Positions 7,280-14,928 of a stretch of 64,000 nt of DNA are shown here, one piece after another; position 1 is the stretch's first letter; every line of letters begins with the position of its first letter. The notes beneath the pieces are model-generated. The model was not told where the DNA came from and made no database searches. It saw nothing but the letters and a program-made list of their open reading frames with translations. Position numbers and translations under genes: made by a program. This DNA is from Nannocystis punicea (lineage in GTDB: Bacteria; Myxococcota_A; Polyangia; Nannocystales; Nannocystaceae): contig NZ_CP114040.1 of assembly GCF_026965555.1 (NCBI RefSeq), positions 682,001 to 746,000 on the forward strand, given 5' to 3'.

Positions 7280-8812
7280 ATGACGACCACCAACGCCGCG
7301 ACCGCGCGCCGACTCGGCGGGCTCATGTTGTGCATCGCGCTCGCCGGGTGCGGCGGCGACGAGGGGCCGGCCGACGACCCGACCTTGGTAAACACCGAGG
7401 CCGGCGCGGTGAAGGGCCGCGTCGAGGCCGGCGTGCGCACCTTTTTGAAAATTCCCTACGCCGCGCCGCCGGTGGGCGAGCTGCGGTTCGCGCCGCCGGC
7501 GCCGCACCCGGGCTGGGACGAGCCGCGCGAGGCGCTGGAATTCGGCCCGGGCTGCCCGCAGATCGCCGAGGGCGCGCAGGAGCCGAGCGGCGACGAGGAC
7601 TGCCTCACCCTCAACGTCTGGGCGCCCGACGACGACGCCAGTCATCCGGTGATGGTGTGGTTCCACGGCGGCGGCTTTGTGCGCGGGGCCAGCAGCGAGC
7701 CGCAATTCGACGGCGCGACCCTGGCGCGCGAGCAGGGGGTCGTGGTCGTTACATTGAACTATCGACTCGGCGCGCTCGGCTGGCTGGCGGCCGCGGGGGT
7801 CTCGGGCAACTTCGGCCTGCGCGACCAGATCGCCGCGCTCGCGTGGGTGAAGGCCAACATCGCCGGCTTCGGCGGCGACCCGGGGCGCGTCACGCTGTTC
7901 GGCGAGTCGGCCGGCGGCTCCTCGGTGGCGTGCCTGCTCGGCTCGCCGGCGGCCGACGGCCTCTACCACGCGGCGATCGTGCAGAGCGGCGGCGACGCGA
8001 GCAGCCTGCCGGCGCTCGGCGATCCGGACCGCGATCCCGAGGTCTCGGGCGCGGAGATCGTCGCCGCCGTCGGCTGCGACGGCGTGCCCGATCCGCTCGC
8101 CTGTCTGCGCGACGTCCCGGCCGACGCGCTGGTCGCCGCCGGCGGCGAGTTCGACCTGCTGGCGCCGGTCAGCGTCGGCCCCGTGGTCGGCGACGAGCTC
8201 CTGCCCGAGCAGCCGTTCGCGCGGATCGCCGCCGGCGCCGCGCCCGAGGTCCCGCTGCTCGTCGGCGCCAACGCGCAGGAGTTCGGCCCCTTGCCCGAGC
8301 TACTGCCGGTCGCCGACGAGGCCGCCCTGAAGGCGATCCTCGGCCTCCTGTTCGGCGAGCTCGCCGAACCACTATTAAAACTCTATCCCCCGGCGAGCTT
8401 CGGCGGGCCGGGGCAGGCCCTGGCGGCCCTGCTCGGCGAGCGCACCTTCGTCTGCCCGGCCCTGGCCCTCGCCGCCGCGGCGCCGCAGCCGAGCTGGTCG
8501 TACCTGTTCGCGCACACCCTCGCCGGCGAGGCCGGGGTCCACGGCTCGTTCCACGCCCTGGAGGTGCCCTACGTGTTCGGCAACCTCGCCGCGTTGCCGC
8601 AGGGCGTCGCCCCGACCGCCGCCGACGAGCAGGTGTCCGCCTTCATGCGCGACGCGTGGGGTCGATTCGCCCGCGAGGGCGCGCCGGGCGAGGGGTGGCC
8701 GGCCCACGCGGAGGGCGGCGCGGTGATGCAGATCTCGACCAGCCCCACGGCGATGGCCGACGTGGACGCCGGCCGCTGCGCCGAGCTGGCGGCGCTCGGC
8801 CTGGTGCCCTGA
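7280..8812 (+). CDS. Type-B carboxylesterase lipoprotein
   Basis: 510 residues. The N-terminus has the hydrophobic segment MLCIALAGC with an LAGC lipobox, so it is an exported lipoprotein. The mature part has all family marks: F-L-K-I-P-Y-A near residue 55, EDCLTLNVW near 108, oxyanion-hole HGGGF near 132, and the nucleophile elbow FGESAGGSS near 207. The acid and His are expected in the C-terminal third, with a likely His in GSFHALEVPYVFGN. The length fits bacterial para-nitrobenzyl-esterase relatives. ATG 7280 is chosen for the signal peptide; a longer start at 7208 adds a polar stretch. It probably hydrolyses short-chain or aromatic esters outside the cytoplasm. Its last 85 nt are duplicated downstream. 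Confidence 0.88.
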   Translation: MTTTNAATARRLGGLMLCIALAGCGGDEGPADDPTLVNTEAGAVKGRVEAGVRTFLKIPYAAPPVGELRFAPPAPHPGWDEPREALEFGPGCPQIAEGAQEPSGDEDCLTLNVWAPDDDASHPVMVWFHGGGFVRGASSEPQFDGATLAREQGVVVVTLNYRLGALGWLAAAGVSGNFGLRDQIAALAWVKANIAGFGGDPGRVTLFGESAGGSSVACLLGSPAADGLYHAAIVQSGGDASSLPALGDPDRDPEVSGAEIVAAVGCDGVPDPLACLRDVPADALVAAGGEFDLLAPVSVGPVVGDELLPEQPFARIAAGAAPEVPLLVGANAQEFGPLPELLPVADEAALKAILGLLFGELAEPLLKLYPPASFGGPGQALAALLGERTFVCPALALAAAAPQPSWSYLFAHTLAGEAGVHGSFHALEVPYVFGNLAALPQGVAPTAADEQVSAFMRDAWGRFAREGAPGEGWPAHAEGGAVMQISTSPTAMADVDAGRCAELAALGLVP

Positions 8813-8839
8813 TTTCTTCAAGAGCGGACCATGTGTTTT

Positions 8840-8869
8840 AAAGGACATGACCATGAAGACATGTCCTTT
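8840..8869 (+). terminator. 10-bp AAAGGACATG/CATGTCCTTT hairpin
   Basis: AAAGGACATG (8840-8849) pairs perfectly with CATGTCCTTT (8860-8869) over a 10-nt loop, 27 nt after the esterase stop. Confidence 0.6.
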
Positions 8870-8881
8870 GTGGAGTCCGGC

Positions 8882-8965
8882 GCAGATCTCGACCAGCCGG
8901 CGGCGACCGTCGACATCGACGACGCTCGCTGCGCGGAGCTGGCGGCGCTCGGTCTGGTGCCCTGA
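8882..8965 (+). pseudogene. Duplicated remnant of the esterase 3' end
   Basis: This stretch repeats the last 85 nt of the esterase (8728-8812) with substitutions and one 1-nt indel. It opens with the same CAGATCTCGACCAG and ends in the same R-C-A-E-L-A-A-L-G-L-V-P-stop. It has no start and no upstream gene body. Each tail is followed within about 30 nt by a hairpin of the ACATG family, so the duplicated unit appears to be 'tail plus terminator'. Confidence 0.75.
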
Positions 8966-8991
8966 ATCTCCGAACACAGTGGTGAATCTAC

Positions 8992-9016
8992 AGACATGTC
9001 TTCATGGATATGTCTA
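8992..9016 (+). terminator. AGACATGTCT-type element
   Basis: AGACATGTCT (8992-9001) is a self-palindrome, and AGACAT can also pair with ATGTCT at 9010-9015. It follows the duplicated esterase tail by 26 nt. Confidence 0.5.
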
Positions 9017-9031
9017 TAGATAATGACTTTC

Positions 9032-9057
9032 GGGACATGTCCCAGAGGGCATGTCCC
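9032..9057 (-). terminator. GGGACATGTCCC hairpin between convergent genes
   Basis: GGGACATG plus CCC (9032-9043) pairs with GGG plus CATGTCCC (9047-9057), giving an 11-bp stem with one bulged T and a 3-nt loop. It is 16 nt past the stop of the minus-strand gene at 9074 and probably serves both converging transcripts. Confidence 0.6.
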
Positions 9058-9073
9058 GTGATTCACCCGCCGT

Positions 9074-10381
9074 TCACGGCCCGACGTGCACTGCGTGGCC
9101 GGCGATGAGGTCGGCGACCCAGTCGATGAGGGGCGTGTCGCCGACCTTGGCGGTGTAGAGGCTGCTGCTGAGGAAGGTGTGCTGGTCGCTGTTGTCGACG
9201 AAGAAGGTGCCCCACACGCCGGCGGGCTCGTTGTAGTAGTTGTCGCGGGCGTCGATGAGGGCCGCCTCGAACGCCGGCTGCGGCGTGTTGGGCAGCAGGG
9301 CCGTGCAGTCGTCGGCGCCGAAGCCGAAGAAGAAGCGGATCACCGAGTCGCCGGTCGAGGAGATGAGCGCGAGGTGCTGATCGGCGTGCTTCTGGGCGAT
9401 ATAGGCGCCGATGTTGACGATGCCGCCGCCCTGGCTGGGGAAGCAGTCCTGGCAGCCGGCGGGGATCGTGTCGTCGAAGCCCCACAGGTCGCTCCACTTC
9501 TGCTGCAGGCACAGGGGCGCGACCTCGAAGCCGAGGGGCGGGCCGGAGTCGTCGAGCAGGGTCACCGTCGAGCCGGGGAAGGCGTCGGCGATCCGGTCGT
9601 AGTTGAAGGCGGCCCCGAAGCCGCCGGCGCTCTCGCCGGTGACGAGCACGTGGCCGACCCCGGTGAAAGTCGGGACGATGCGCTCGAGGTAGGCCGCGAC
9701 GTTGCGGAAGCCGACGAACTGCTGGATGCCGGCCTCCGACATCTGGTCGGGGCGGTCGCCGGCGTGCACGTCGCCGGTGCAGTAGGGCACGAAGATGTGC
9801 GTCCAGTCGCCGACCGGGTTCTGCGGGCCGGGGTCGAAGATGCCGTTGTTGCTGCCGTCGAAGTCGCCGCCGTCGAAGCTGGACGGGTTCTGGGCGCAGG
9901 TGAGGGCGTTGAAGCAGGCGCCGCCGCCCTGGAAGTAGATGACCAGGCCGTCGCCGGTGCCGCGGCGGACGCCGATGCCGGTGCTGCTGCCGTCCCGGCA
10001 CAGCGCGTCGGGGAAGTCGACCCACGTCCACTCGCCAGGCGGCGCGTCAGGCAGCGGCTCGCCGTCCCACGGCGAGGGCGGCGGGTCGCCGGTGGTGCCG
10101 TCGGTGGCGCCGTCGGTGGTGCCGTCGGTCGGGTCGCTGGTGGTCGGGTCGCCGGTGGTCGGGTCGCCGGTGGTCGGGGTGGGCCCGTCGTCGGTGGTCG
10201 GGCCGGCGCCGGTGGTCGGGTCGTCGGTCGCAGTGCCGTCGCTGCCGCCGTCGCTCGTGGCCTCGCTGGTGCCCGCGGTGTCGCCGTCGGTCCCGGCGTT
10301 GCCGCCGTCGTCGCCGCAGGCCGGCAGCAGCACACAGACACAGAGAGGTGCGACGAGCAGGTGACGAACGGGAGTCAGCAT
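9074..10381 (-). CDS. Pectinacetylesterase-like secreted lipoprotein hydrolase
   Basis: 435 residues. The signal peptide ends LLPAC (lipobox) and is followed by about 75 residues of Thr/Asp/Gly/Pro repeats (T-T-G-D-P and variants). The catalytic part resembles the plant PAE/Notum family: YFQGGGACFN near residue 140 (oxyanion-hole glycines with the conserved Cys), VPYCTGDVHAG near 190, the nucleophile elbow GESAGGFG near 245, and a likely acid in LLDDSGPP. A candidate His lies in SDQHTFL near the end. It probably deacylates extracellular polysaccharide or lipid-linked esters, but the substrate cannot be read from sequence. ATG 10381 is preferred: TAGCAT ends 6 nt before it. A GTG just upstream is possible. 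Confidence 0.8.
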   Translation of the reverse strand: MLTPVRHLLVAPLCVCVLLPACGDDGGNAGTDGDTAGTSEATSDGGSDGTATDDPTTGAGPTTDDGPTPTTGDPTTGDPTTSDPTDGTTDGATDGTTGDPPPSPWDGEPLPDAPPGEWTWVDFPDALCRDGSSTGIGVRRGTGDGLVIYFQGGGACFNALTCAQNPSSFDGGDFDGSNNGIFDPGPQNPVGDWTHIFVPYCTGDVHAGDRPDQMSEAGIQQFVGFRNVAAYLERIVPTFTGVGHVLVTGESAGGFGAAFNYDRIADAFPGSTVTLLDDSGPPLGFEVAPLCLQQKWSDLWGFDDTIPAGCQDCFPSQGGGIVNIGAYIAQKHADQHLALISSTGDSVIRFFFGFGADDCTALLPNTPQPAFEAALIDARDNYYNEPAGVWGTFFVDNSDQHTFLSSSLYTAKVGDTPLIDWVADLIAGHAVHVGP

Positions 10382-10387
10382 CACGCC

Positions 10388-10393
10388 ATGCTA
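10388..10393 (-). promoter_or_regulatory. -10-like box before the PAE-like gene
   Basis: Minus-strand TAGCAT lies 6 nt before ATG 10381 and 3 nt before the overlapping GTG. There is no Shine-Dalgarno. Confidence 0.35.
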
Positions 10394-10465
10394 ACCGAGC
10401 GCGACAGGGCGGCGAGTCGCACAACCCCCCGCCCGCGCCGGCCTAGACTCACACGCCGCGCGCGG

Positions 10466-12061
10466 TCAAAACCGCCCCTGGACGACGAAGCCGGTCTGCC
10501 CGCCGCCGAACGTCGGCGCGAAGCTGACGCGCTGCTTCTTCATGTGGAAGCGCTGGACGATCAGGCCCGTCGTCGCGCCGGCGACCACGCCCGCCCCGAG
10601 GCCGAGGAAGAAGCCGCTGGCGAGGCGATGGGCGGTGAAGCAGTCGACGCCCTCGTTGTTGGTGCACACCAGCGAGCCGGTGTCGTTGCCGTTCCAGCGG
10701 CCGGTGGAGACGCCGGCCCACACGCCGCCGGTCAGCAATGCGGCCGCGCCGACGCCGAGCTCGGTCCACCACACCCACGGCTTCACGTCGTACTCGGCGG
10801 TCAGGCCGGTGGTCCACAGGCCCACGGCCACGCCCATCAACGCCGAGCCCGACGAGCGCAGGCGGATCGCCGGCACCAGCTCGCCGTTGGCGACCTTGGT
10901 CAGCTTCTTCTCGTCGTAGACGTTGCTGCCGTGGACCGCGAGCGCGAGGCCGGTGATGAACACCGGCACGCCCGAGACGATGAGGCCGGTCGACAGGCGC
11001 ATGCGCGTCTTCTTCGGCACGCGCTCGGGCACCGGCGGCGGCGCGGCCTCGGCAGCCGGAGGCGTCGGCGCGGCGCCGGCCTCCGCGGGCGGGGGCGTCG
11101 ACGTCGGCGCGGCCGTCAACGAGGGCGCCAGCGCAACCGCGAAGGTGGCCGTCGGCTGGGCGCCGAGAGTGACCTTCTCGACGTAGCGCTCGTAGCCGGG
11201 GGCCTGCACGGTGACCTCCCAGTCGCCGGGCTCGATGCGGACCGCGCAGCGGCCGTGGCCGTCGAGCGGGCACGGCAGCGGCTCGGCGTTCAGCTGCATC
11301 TTCTGCAGCGACACCGTCGCGCCGGCCGCCACCGCCTCGTTCGGCCCGATCTGGAACGACGCCGAGCGGTAGGCCGGATCGCTGGCCAGCGGCACGTCGA
11401 GCACGAAGCCCGGCGCACCTGGCTTGATGGACAGGTCACGAGTGGAGGCCGCGTAGGTCGGGGCGCTGATCTTCAGCTGCCACTTGCCGGGGTCGACGTA
11501 GATCGTCCTGCCGCCGGCGGTGAACTCCGGGGCGTGCGGCGGCAGCTCGTAGACCAGCGGCGGGCGGCTGTCCTTCTCGTCGTCGACGCGGGTCAAGGTC
11601 AGCGTCGCGCCGAGCTCGGCGACCGCCGACGGGGCGACGCGGACGATCACGCCGGTGGCGGCGGCCTGGGCCTTCTTGCTGCGGCTGACGGCCTGCTCGC
11701 GGCCGTCTTCGGGGATCGCTTGCTGCTGCAGATACAGCTCCCAGTAGCGGATCGCGTGCGCGCGGTGGCCCAGGGCGAGGCGGGCCAGGCCGGCGTTGAA
11801 CAGGTCGCGCGGCTCGTGCACGCTGGCCCACAGGTCCTCGAGGATCTGCGCGGCCTCGAGGTACTTCTTCTGGCCGTACAGCGCGGCGGCCTGCTCGGCG
11901 CGGGCGTCGGCGTCGCCGGCCGGCGCGGTCGCAGGTGCGGGCGAGGGCGCGGGCGCGGACGCAGGCGAGGACGCGGAAGCGGGTTCGGAGGTCGCGGCCG
12001 CGGGCTCGGCGGCCGCGGCGGTCGCGAGGGTCAGGATGAGCCACGAGAGGCTGACGGGCAT
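10466..12061 (-). CDS. TPR/PEGA-type envelope protein with C-terminal membrane segments
   Basis: 531 residues. A signal peptide (M-P-V-S-L-S-W-L-I-L-T-L-A) is followed by an Ala/Pro/Ser-rich stretch, then a TPR-like part (residues about 55-130, A-A-A-L-Y-G-Q-K-K-Y-L-E-A-A). Two beta-rich PEGA/carboxypeptidase-regulatory-like segments follow (about 150-320; D-P-G-K-W-Q-L-K-I and E-P-G-D-W-E-V-T-V). After a Pro-rich linker come about four hydrophobic segments, ending T-G-F-V-V-Q-G-R-F. The protein at 33246 has the same order and the near-identical G-A-x-T-G-L-I-V-Q-R block, so they are paralogues. The start at 12061 has GGAG 6 nt upstream; ATG 12067 is the alternative. Role unknown; perhaps cell-wall binding. 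Confidence 0.75.
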   Translation of the reverse strand: MPVSLSWLILTLATAAAAEPAAATSEPASASSPASAPAPSPAPATAPAGDADARAEQAAALYGQKKYLEAAQILEDLWASVHEPRDLFNAGLARLALGHRAHAIRYWELYLQQQAIPEDGREQAVSRSKKAQAAATGVIVRVAPSAVAELGATLTLTRVDDEKDSRPPLVYELPPHAPEFTAGGRTIYVDPGKWQLKISAPTYAASTRDLSIKPGAPGFVLDVPLASDPAYRSASFQIGPNEAVAAGATVSLQKMQLNAEPLPCPLDGHGRCAVRIEPGDWEVTVQAPGYERYVEKVTLGAQPTATFAVALAPSLTAAPTSTPPPAEAGAAPTPPAAEAAPPPVPERVPKKTRMRLSTGLIVSGVPVFITGLALAVHGSNVYDEKKLTKVANGELVPAIRLRSSGSALMGVAVGLWTTGLTAEYDVKPWVWWTELGVGAAALLTGGVWAGVSTGRWNGNDTGSLVCTNNEGVDCFTAHRLASGFFLGLGAGVVAGATTGLIVQRFHMKKQRVSFAPTFGGGQTGFVVQGRF

Positions 12062-12192
12062 CGACATCTCCGAGCGTCGGGGGGTCGTCCGGACGCGGCC
12101 GGCCGCGCGATGATACGCTCGCTCGTCGCGCGACGGCAGCAATTGTCGCGCCGTCGCTGCAACCCGGTAAGCTCATGTGTCATCCTCGCGCG

Positions 12193-13518
12193 ATGCATCG
12201 GCGAGGGCGGGGTTGGGTCTGCGCGGGGGCGGCGAGCGTGGCCGTGGTGCTCGCCGGCGACGCGCGAGCGGCGGGCGCGCGGACGGCCGCATCGACGCCG
12301 CCGACACCGATCTTCGCCGGCGCGGAGGCCGAGATCTGCGCCTTTCCGGGGGTGGTCTCGCTCGACGACGGCAGCACCCGCTGCACCGGCGCGCTCGTGC
12401 ATCCGCGCCTCGTGCTGTACGCCGCTCACTGCGGCGCGACCGGCATGAAGATCGGCTTCGGCCAATCGGCGGTCGCCCCCGATCAGGTCGTCGAGCCCGA
12501 ACTCTGCCGCGTCCACCCCGACTACGGAGGCCTCGGCGACGAGGCCGTCGACTTCGCCTTCTGCCGCCTCGCCGAGCCCGCGCCGGTGCCGACGCTGCCG
12601 ATCGCGTTCGGCTGCGAGGAGGCGCTGCTGCAGCCCAAGGCCGAGGCCGTGATCGTCGGCTACGGCGAGACCGAGTCGGGCGCCGGCGACGGCCCCAAGC
12701 GCTGGGCGGCCGCGCCGGTGCGGCTGGTGCTCGCCGATTACTTCGAGGTCGGCGGCCTCGGCGAGGCGGGCGTGTGCGCCGGCGACTCCGGCGGCCCCGC
12801 GCTCCTCCGCGCCGCCGACGACACCTGGCGGGTGTTCGGCGTCGCCTCGGTGCACGCCGCCGGCTGCGGCGGGATCGGCCACTACGCCTACGCCCGCGAG
12901 GCGATCGCCTGGCTCGAAGAACAGGCCGAGCTCGACCTCACTCCGTGCCACGCCGGCGACGGCACCTGGCGGCCCGACTTCCGCTGCAGCGATTTCGCGC
13001 CGGCCGACAGCGCCGGCGCCGGCACCTGGTCCGACTTCTGCGCCGCCGCCCCGGCCGGGCCCGCGGGCACCAGCTGCGGCCCGGCCTTCGACGCCGCCGC
13101 CGACGACACCCCGCCGACGGTGGCGATCACGAGCCCCGTCGCCGGCCCGCAGCCGGGCGTGGTCGAGGTCGTGGCCGCGGCCGAGGACGTCGGCTGGGGC
13201 GTCGCCGAGGTCGCGCTCGAGATCGACGGCGCGGTCCAGGCCAGCGACGACGAGCCGCCGTGGCGCTTCGGCGCCGCCGAGTTCTCGCCCGGGACATACA
13301 CGCTGGTGGCGATCGCCGAGGATGCGGCCGGCCACGTGACCCGCTCCGAGCCGGTGACGATCGAGGTCGAGGGCGACGGCGCCTCGGGCACCGGCGAGGC
13401 GGAGGGCGACGAGGGCTGCGGGTGTGCCAGCGGCGGGGGTCGCGGCGGGCTCGTGTGGCTGGTCTTTTGGACATGGTGGATGGGACATGTCCGAAGAGCA
13501 AGACGAGCGCGGGCCTGA
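12193..13518 (+). CDS. Trypsin-like serine protease with MYXO-CTERM-like tail
   Basis: 441 residues. After a signal peptide (S-V-A-V-V-L-A-G-D-A-R-A), a chymotrypsin-fold domain covers about 40-250: LYAAHCG (His), DFAFCRL (Asp) and CAGDSGGPALL (Ser). Residues about 310-400 look like an Ig-like module (P-P-T-V-A-I-T-S-P-V-A-G). The C-terminus has GCGCASGGG, a hydrophobic stretch and R-R-A-R-R-A-R-A, the layout of MYXO-CTERM sorting signals. This suggests surface display or processing by a rhombosortase/myxosortase-like enzyme. The last 17 codons are encoded by an ACATG hairpin element, which may have replaced part of the original transmembrane segment. ATG 12193 is preferred (CATCCT 6 nt upstream); ATG 12175 is possible. 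Confidence 0.82.
   Translation: MHRRGRGWVCAGAASVAVVLAGDARAAGARTAASTPPTPIFAGAEAEICAFPGVVSLDDGSTRCTGALVHPRLVLYAAHCGATGMKIGFGQSAVAPDQVVEPELCRVHPDYGGLGDEAVDFAFCRLAEPAPVPTLPIAFGCEEALLQPKAEAVIVGYGETESGAGDGPKRWAAAPVRLVLADYFEVGGLGEAGVCAGDSGGPALLRAADDTWRVFGVASVHAAGCGGIGHYAYAREAIAWLEEQAELDLTPCHAGDGTWRPDFRCSDFAPADSAGAGTWSDFCAAAPAGPAGTSCGPAFDAAADDTPPTVAITSPVAGPQPGVVEVVAAAEDVGWGVAEVALEIDGAVQASDDEPPWRFGAAEFSPGTYTLVAIAEDAAGHVTRSEPVTIEVEGDGASGTGEAEGDEGCGCASGGGRGGLVWLVFWTWWMGHVRRARRARA
13469..13492 (+). repeat. GGACATG/CATGTCC element inside a coding 3' end
   Basis: GGACATG (13469-13475) and CATGTCC (13486-13492) form a perfect 7-bp stem with a 10-nt loop. The element is read through as W-T-W-W-M-G-H-V in the protease tail. 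Confidence 0.55.
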
Positions 13519-13581
13519 ACGAGCGCTGACTCACCGCCGGGGCGGGCGCCGGGGCCGGCGTTTCGCGCTACACCTCGCGCG

Positions 13582-14184
13582 ATGTCCGTGCGCAAGCCCG
13601 AGCCCGAGCTCCAGCCCCTCGACCTGTTCCAGGAGTGGTTCGCCGCGGCGGCCAGGACCGGCATGGCGATGCCCGAGGCGATGACTCTGGCCACCGCCGA
13701 CGAGAGCGGCCGCCCGTCGGCGCGCATGGTCCTGCTCAAGGGCTTCGACCCGGCCGGGCGCCTGCGCTTCTTCACCAACTACGACAGCCGCAAGGCCGGC
13801 GAGCTCGACCGCAACCCCCGCGCCGCGCTGCTGTTCTGGTGGCCGACGCTCTACGTGCAGGTCCGCGTCGAGGGCGCGGTCTCCCGTCTGCCGGCCGCCG
13901 AGTCCGACGCCTACTTCGCCACCCGCCCGCGCCTCAGCCAGCTGGGCGCGATCATCTCGCCGCAGAGCCGACCGATCGCCGACTTCCAGGAGCTGCTCGA
14001 CGGGGTGTCGCACCTCGCCCACGAGCTCGGCGACGGCCCCGTGCCGCGCCCGGCCAACTGGGGCGGCTACGCGGTCGAGCCCGACGCATGGGAGTTCTGG
14101 GTCGGCCACGACGGCCGCCTGCACGAGCGCTTCGTCTACCGCCGCGCCGGCGCCGGCTGGACCTTCAGCCTGCTGGCGCCCTGA
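13582..14184 (+). CDS. pdxH: Pyridoxamine 5'-phosphate oxidase
   Basis: A 200-residue FMN-dependent oxidase that converts pyridoxine or pyridoxamine 5'-phosphate to pyridoxal 5'-phosphate in the cytoplasm, the last step of vitamin B6 salvage and synthesis. Family blocks are in order: RMVLLKGFD near residue 48, FFTNYDSRKAGEL near 62 (FMN contacts), W-W-P-T-L-Y-V-Q-V-R-V-E-G near 86, the SDAYFATRP and SQLGAIISPQS blocks near 110-135, and the C-terminal PNWGGY-like block followed by W-E-F-W. Length is typical. The last residues read W-T-F-S-L-L-A-P where the family usually has R-L-x-P, a mild deviation. TACACC 7 nt before the ATG may be a leaderless-type promoter. Confidence 0.93.
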   Translation: MSVRKPEPELQPLDLFQEWFAAAARTGMAMPEAMTLATADESGRPSARMVLLKGFDPAGRLRFFTNYDSRKAGELDRNPRAALLFWWPTLYVQVRVEGAVSRLPAAESDAYFATRPRLSQLGAIISPQSRPIADFQELLDGVSHLAHELGDGPVPRPANWGGYAVEPDAWEFWVGHDGRLHERFVYRRAGAGWTFSLLAP

Positions 14185-14193
14185 GCGCCGTGC

Positions 14194-14199
14194 TACGCT
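14194..14199 (+). promoter_or_regulatory. -10-like box before the toxin-antitoxin-like pair
   Basis: TACGCT lies 6 nt before GTG 14206 in a 21-nt gap after pdxH. The pair may have its own leaderless promoter. Confidence 0.4.
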
Positions 14200-14205
14200 G
14201 GCGCA

Positions 14206-14418
14206 GTGGACGCCCCGATCGACCTCCGTCCGGTCTTCCGCGCGCACTGGCCCAGCTACGGGCCGGACTGGGACCGCGCGATCGAGCTGGGGATCGATGT
14301 GGCCGAACTCGAGCGCAACCTGTCGCTGACGCCCGAGCAGCGGATCTTGCAAAAGCATCGCACGCAGCAAGCAGTCGCGTTGCTGCGCGCAGGACTGACT
14401 CGTGCAAGACACGCCTGA
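14206..14418 (+). CDS. Small partner protein of a nucleotidyltransferase (antitoxin candidate)
   Basis: 70 residues from GTG 14206. The C-terminal half, L-S-L-T-P-E-Q-R-I-L-Q-K-H-R-T-Q-Q-A, is a charged helix of the kind seen in small proteins encoded directly before MNT/AbiEii-type nucleotidyltransferases. The frame overlaps the downstream transferase by 17 nt, implying coupled translation. By analogy with such pairs it may be the antitoxin or specificity partner. That is inference from gene layout, as no biochemical motif is present. Confidence 0.6.
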   Translation: MDAPIDLRPVFRAHWPSYGPDWDRAIELGIDVAELERNLSLTPEQRILQKHRTQQAVALLRAGLTRARHA

Positions 14419-14908
14419 CCTGCTGCAGCGGCTGCTCGCCGCCGGCTTCGACTTCGTGATCGTCGGCGGCGTCGCGGCGGCGGTCCACGGCTCGGCGCGC
14501 AACACCGACGACCTCGACGTCGCCGCGGTGTTCACGGCCGACAACATGGCGCGACTGCTCGCCGCGCTGCGCCCGTTGCACCCGCGCAACGCGACCCGCC
14601 CGGACCTCGGCGAGATCGACGCGACGCCGGAGCAGCTCGCCCGCCACCGCAACCTCTACCTCGTCACCGACAGCGGCCGACTCGACGTCCTCGGCGAGGT
14701 CCCGCCGCTCGCCAGCGTCGCCGAGGTCGCCGCCGCCGCCGAGCCGATCGAGTTCCTCGGCGCGACCTGCAAGGTCATCGCGCTCAATCACCTGATCACG
14801 ATCAAGGAGTCGGTCGCCCGCCCCAAGGACCTGCTGGTCGCCGCCGAGCTCAAGGCCATCCGCGATCGCCTGCGCAACCAGCCGCGACCGCCGCGCGGCG
14901 AGCAATGA
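14402..14908 (+). CDS. Nucleotidyltransferase of MNT/AbiEii type (toxin candidate)
   Basis: 168 residues from GTG 14402. F-V-I-V-G-G-V-A-A-A-V-H-G-S followed by DDLDV near residues 30-42 is the GS-x-DxD signature of DNA polymerase beta-like nucleotidyltransferases. A second acidic residue is likely in S-G-R-L-D-V-L near 92. Such enzymes add NMP to protein or RNA, and AbiEii/MenT relatives block growth by modifying tRNA. The C-terminus I-K-E-S-V-A-R-P-K-D-L is the conserved closing helix (usual K-x-x-x-x-R-x-K-D). It overlaps its small partner by 17 nt. A toxin-antitoxin or abortive-infection role is inferred from this arrangement. Confidence 0.75.
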   Translation: MQDTPDLLQRLLAAGFDFVIVGGVAAAVHGSARNTDDLDVAAVFTADNMARLLAALRPLHPRNATRPDLGEIDATPEQLARHRNLYLVTDSGRLDVLGEVPPLASVAEVAAAAEPIEFLGATCKVIALNHLITIKESVARPKDLLVAAELKAIRDRLRNQPRPPRGEQ

Positions 14909-14912
14909 TGAT

Positions 14913-14928
14913 ATGTCCGCAGAGACAT
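14913..14928 (+). repeat. ATGTC-N6-GACAT element at a start codon
   Basis: ATGTC (14913-14917) and GACAT (14924-14928) flank a 6-nt loop. The ATG in the left arm is also the first possible start of the next gene, so a hairpin would occlude that start. Confidence 0.5.

Noticed and set aside
5080..7440. A very long minus-strand open frame reading through the 67-bp array as S-D-R-S-A-R-S repeats
   Set aside because: It arises because the repeat period (about 67 bp) and high GC keep the frame open. The repeat-protein sense is not conserved between units, and its left part is antisense or out of frame to the Cys-rich lipoprotein, which has a clear signal peptide and ribosome-binding site.
9086..12448. 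An 1,120-codon plus-strand open frame
   Set aside because: It is antisense to the pectinacetylesterase-like and TPR/PEGA genes, Val/Ala/Arg-rich and without domains. It is a typical high-GC shadow frame.
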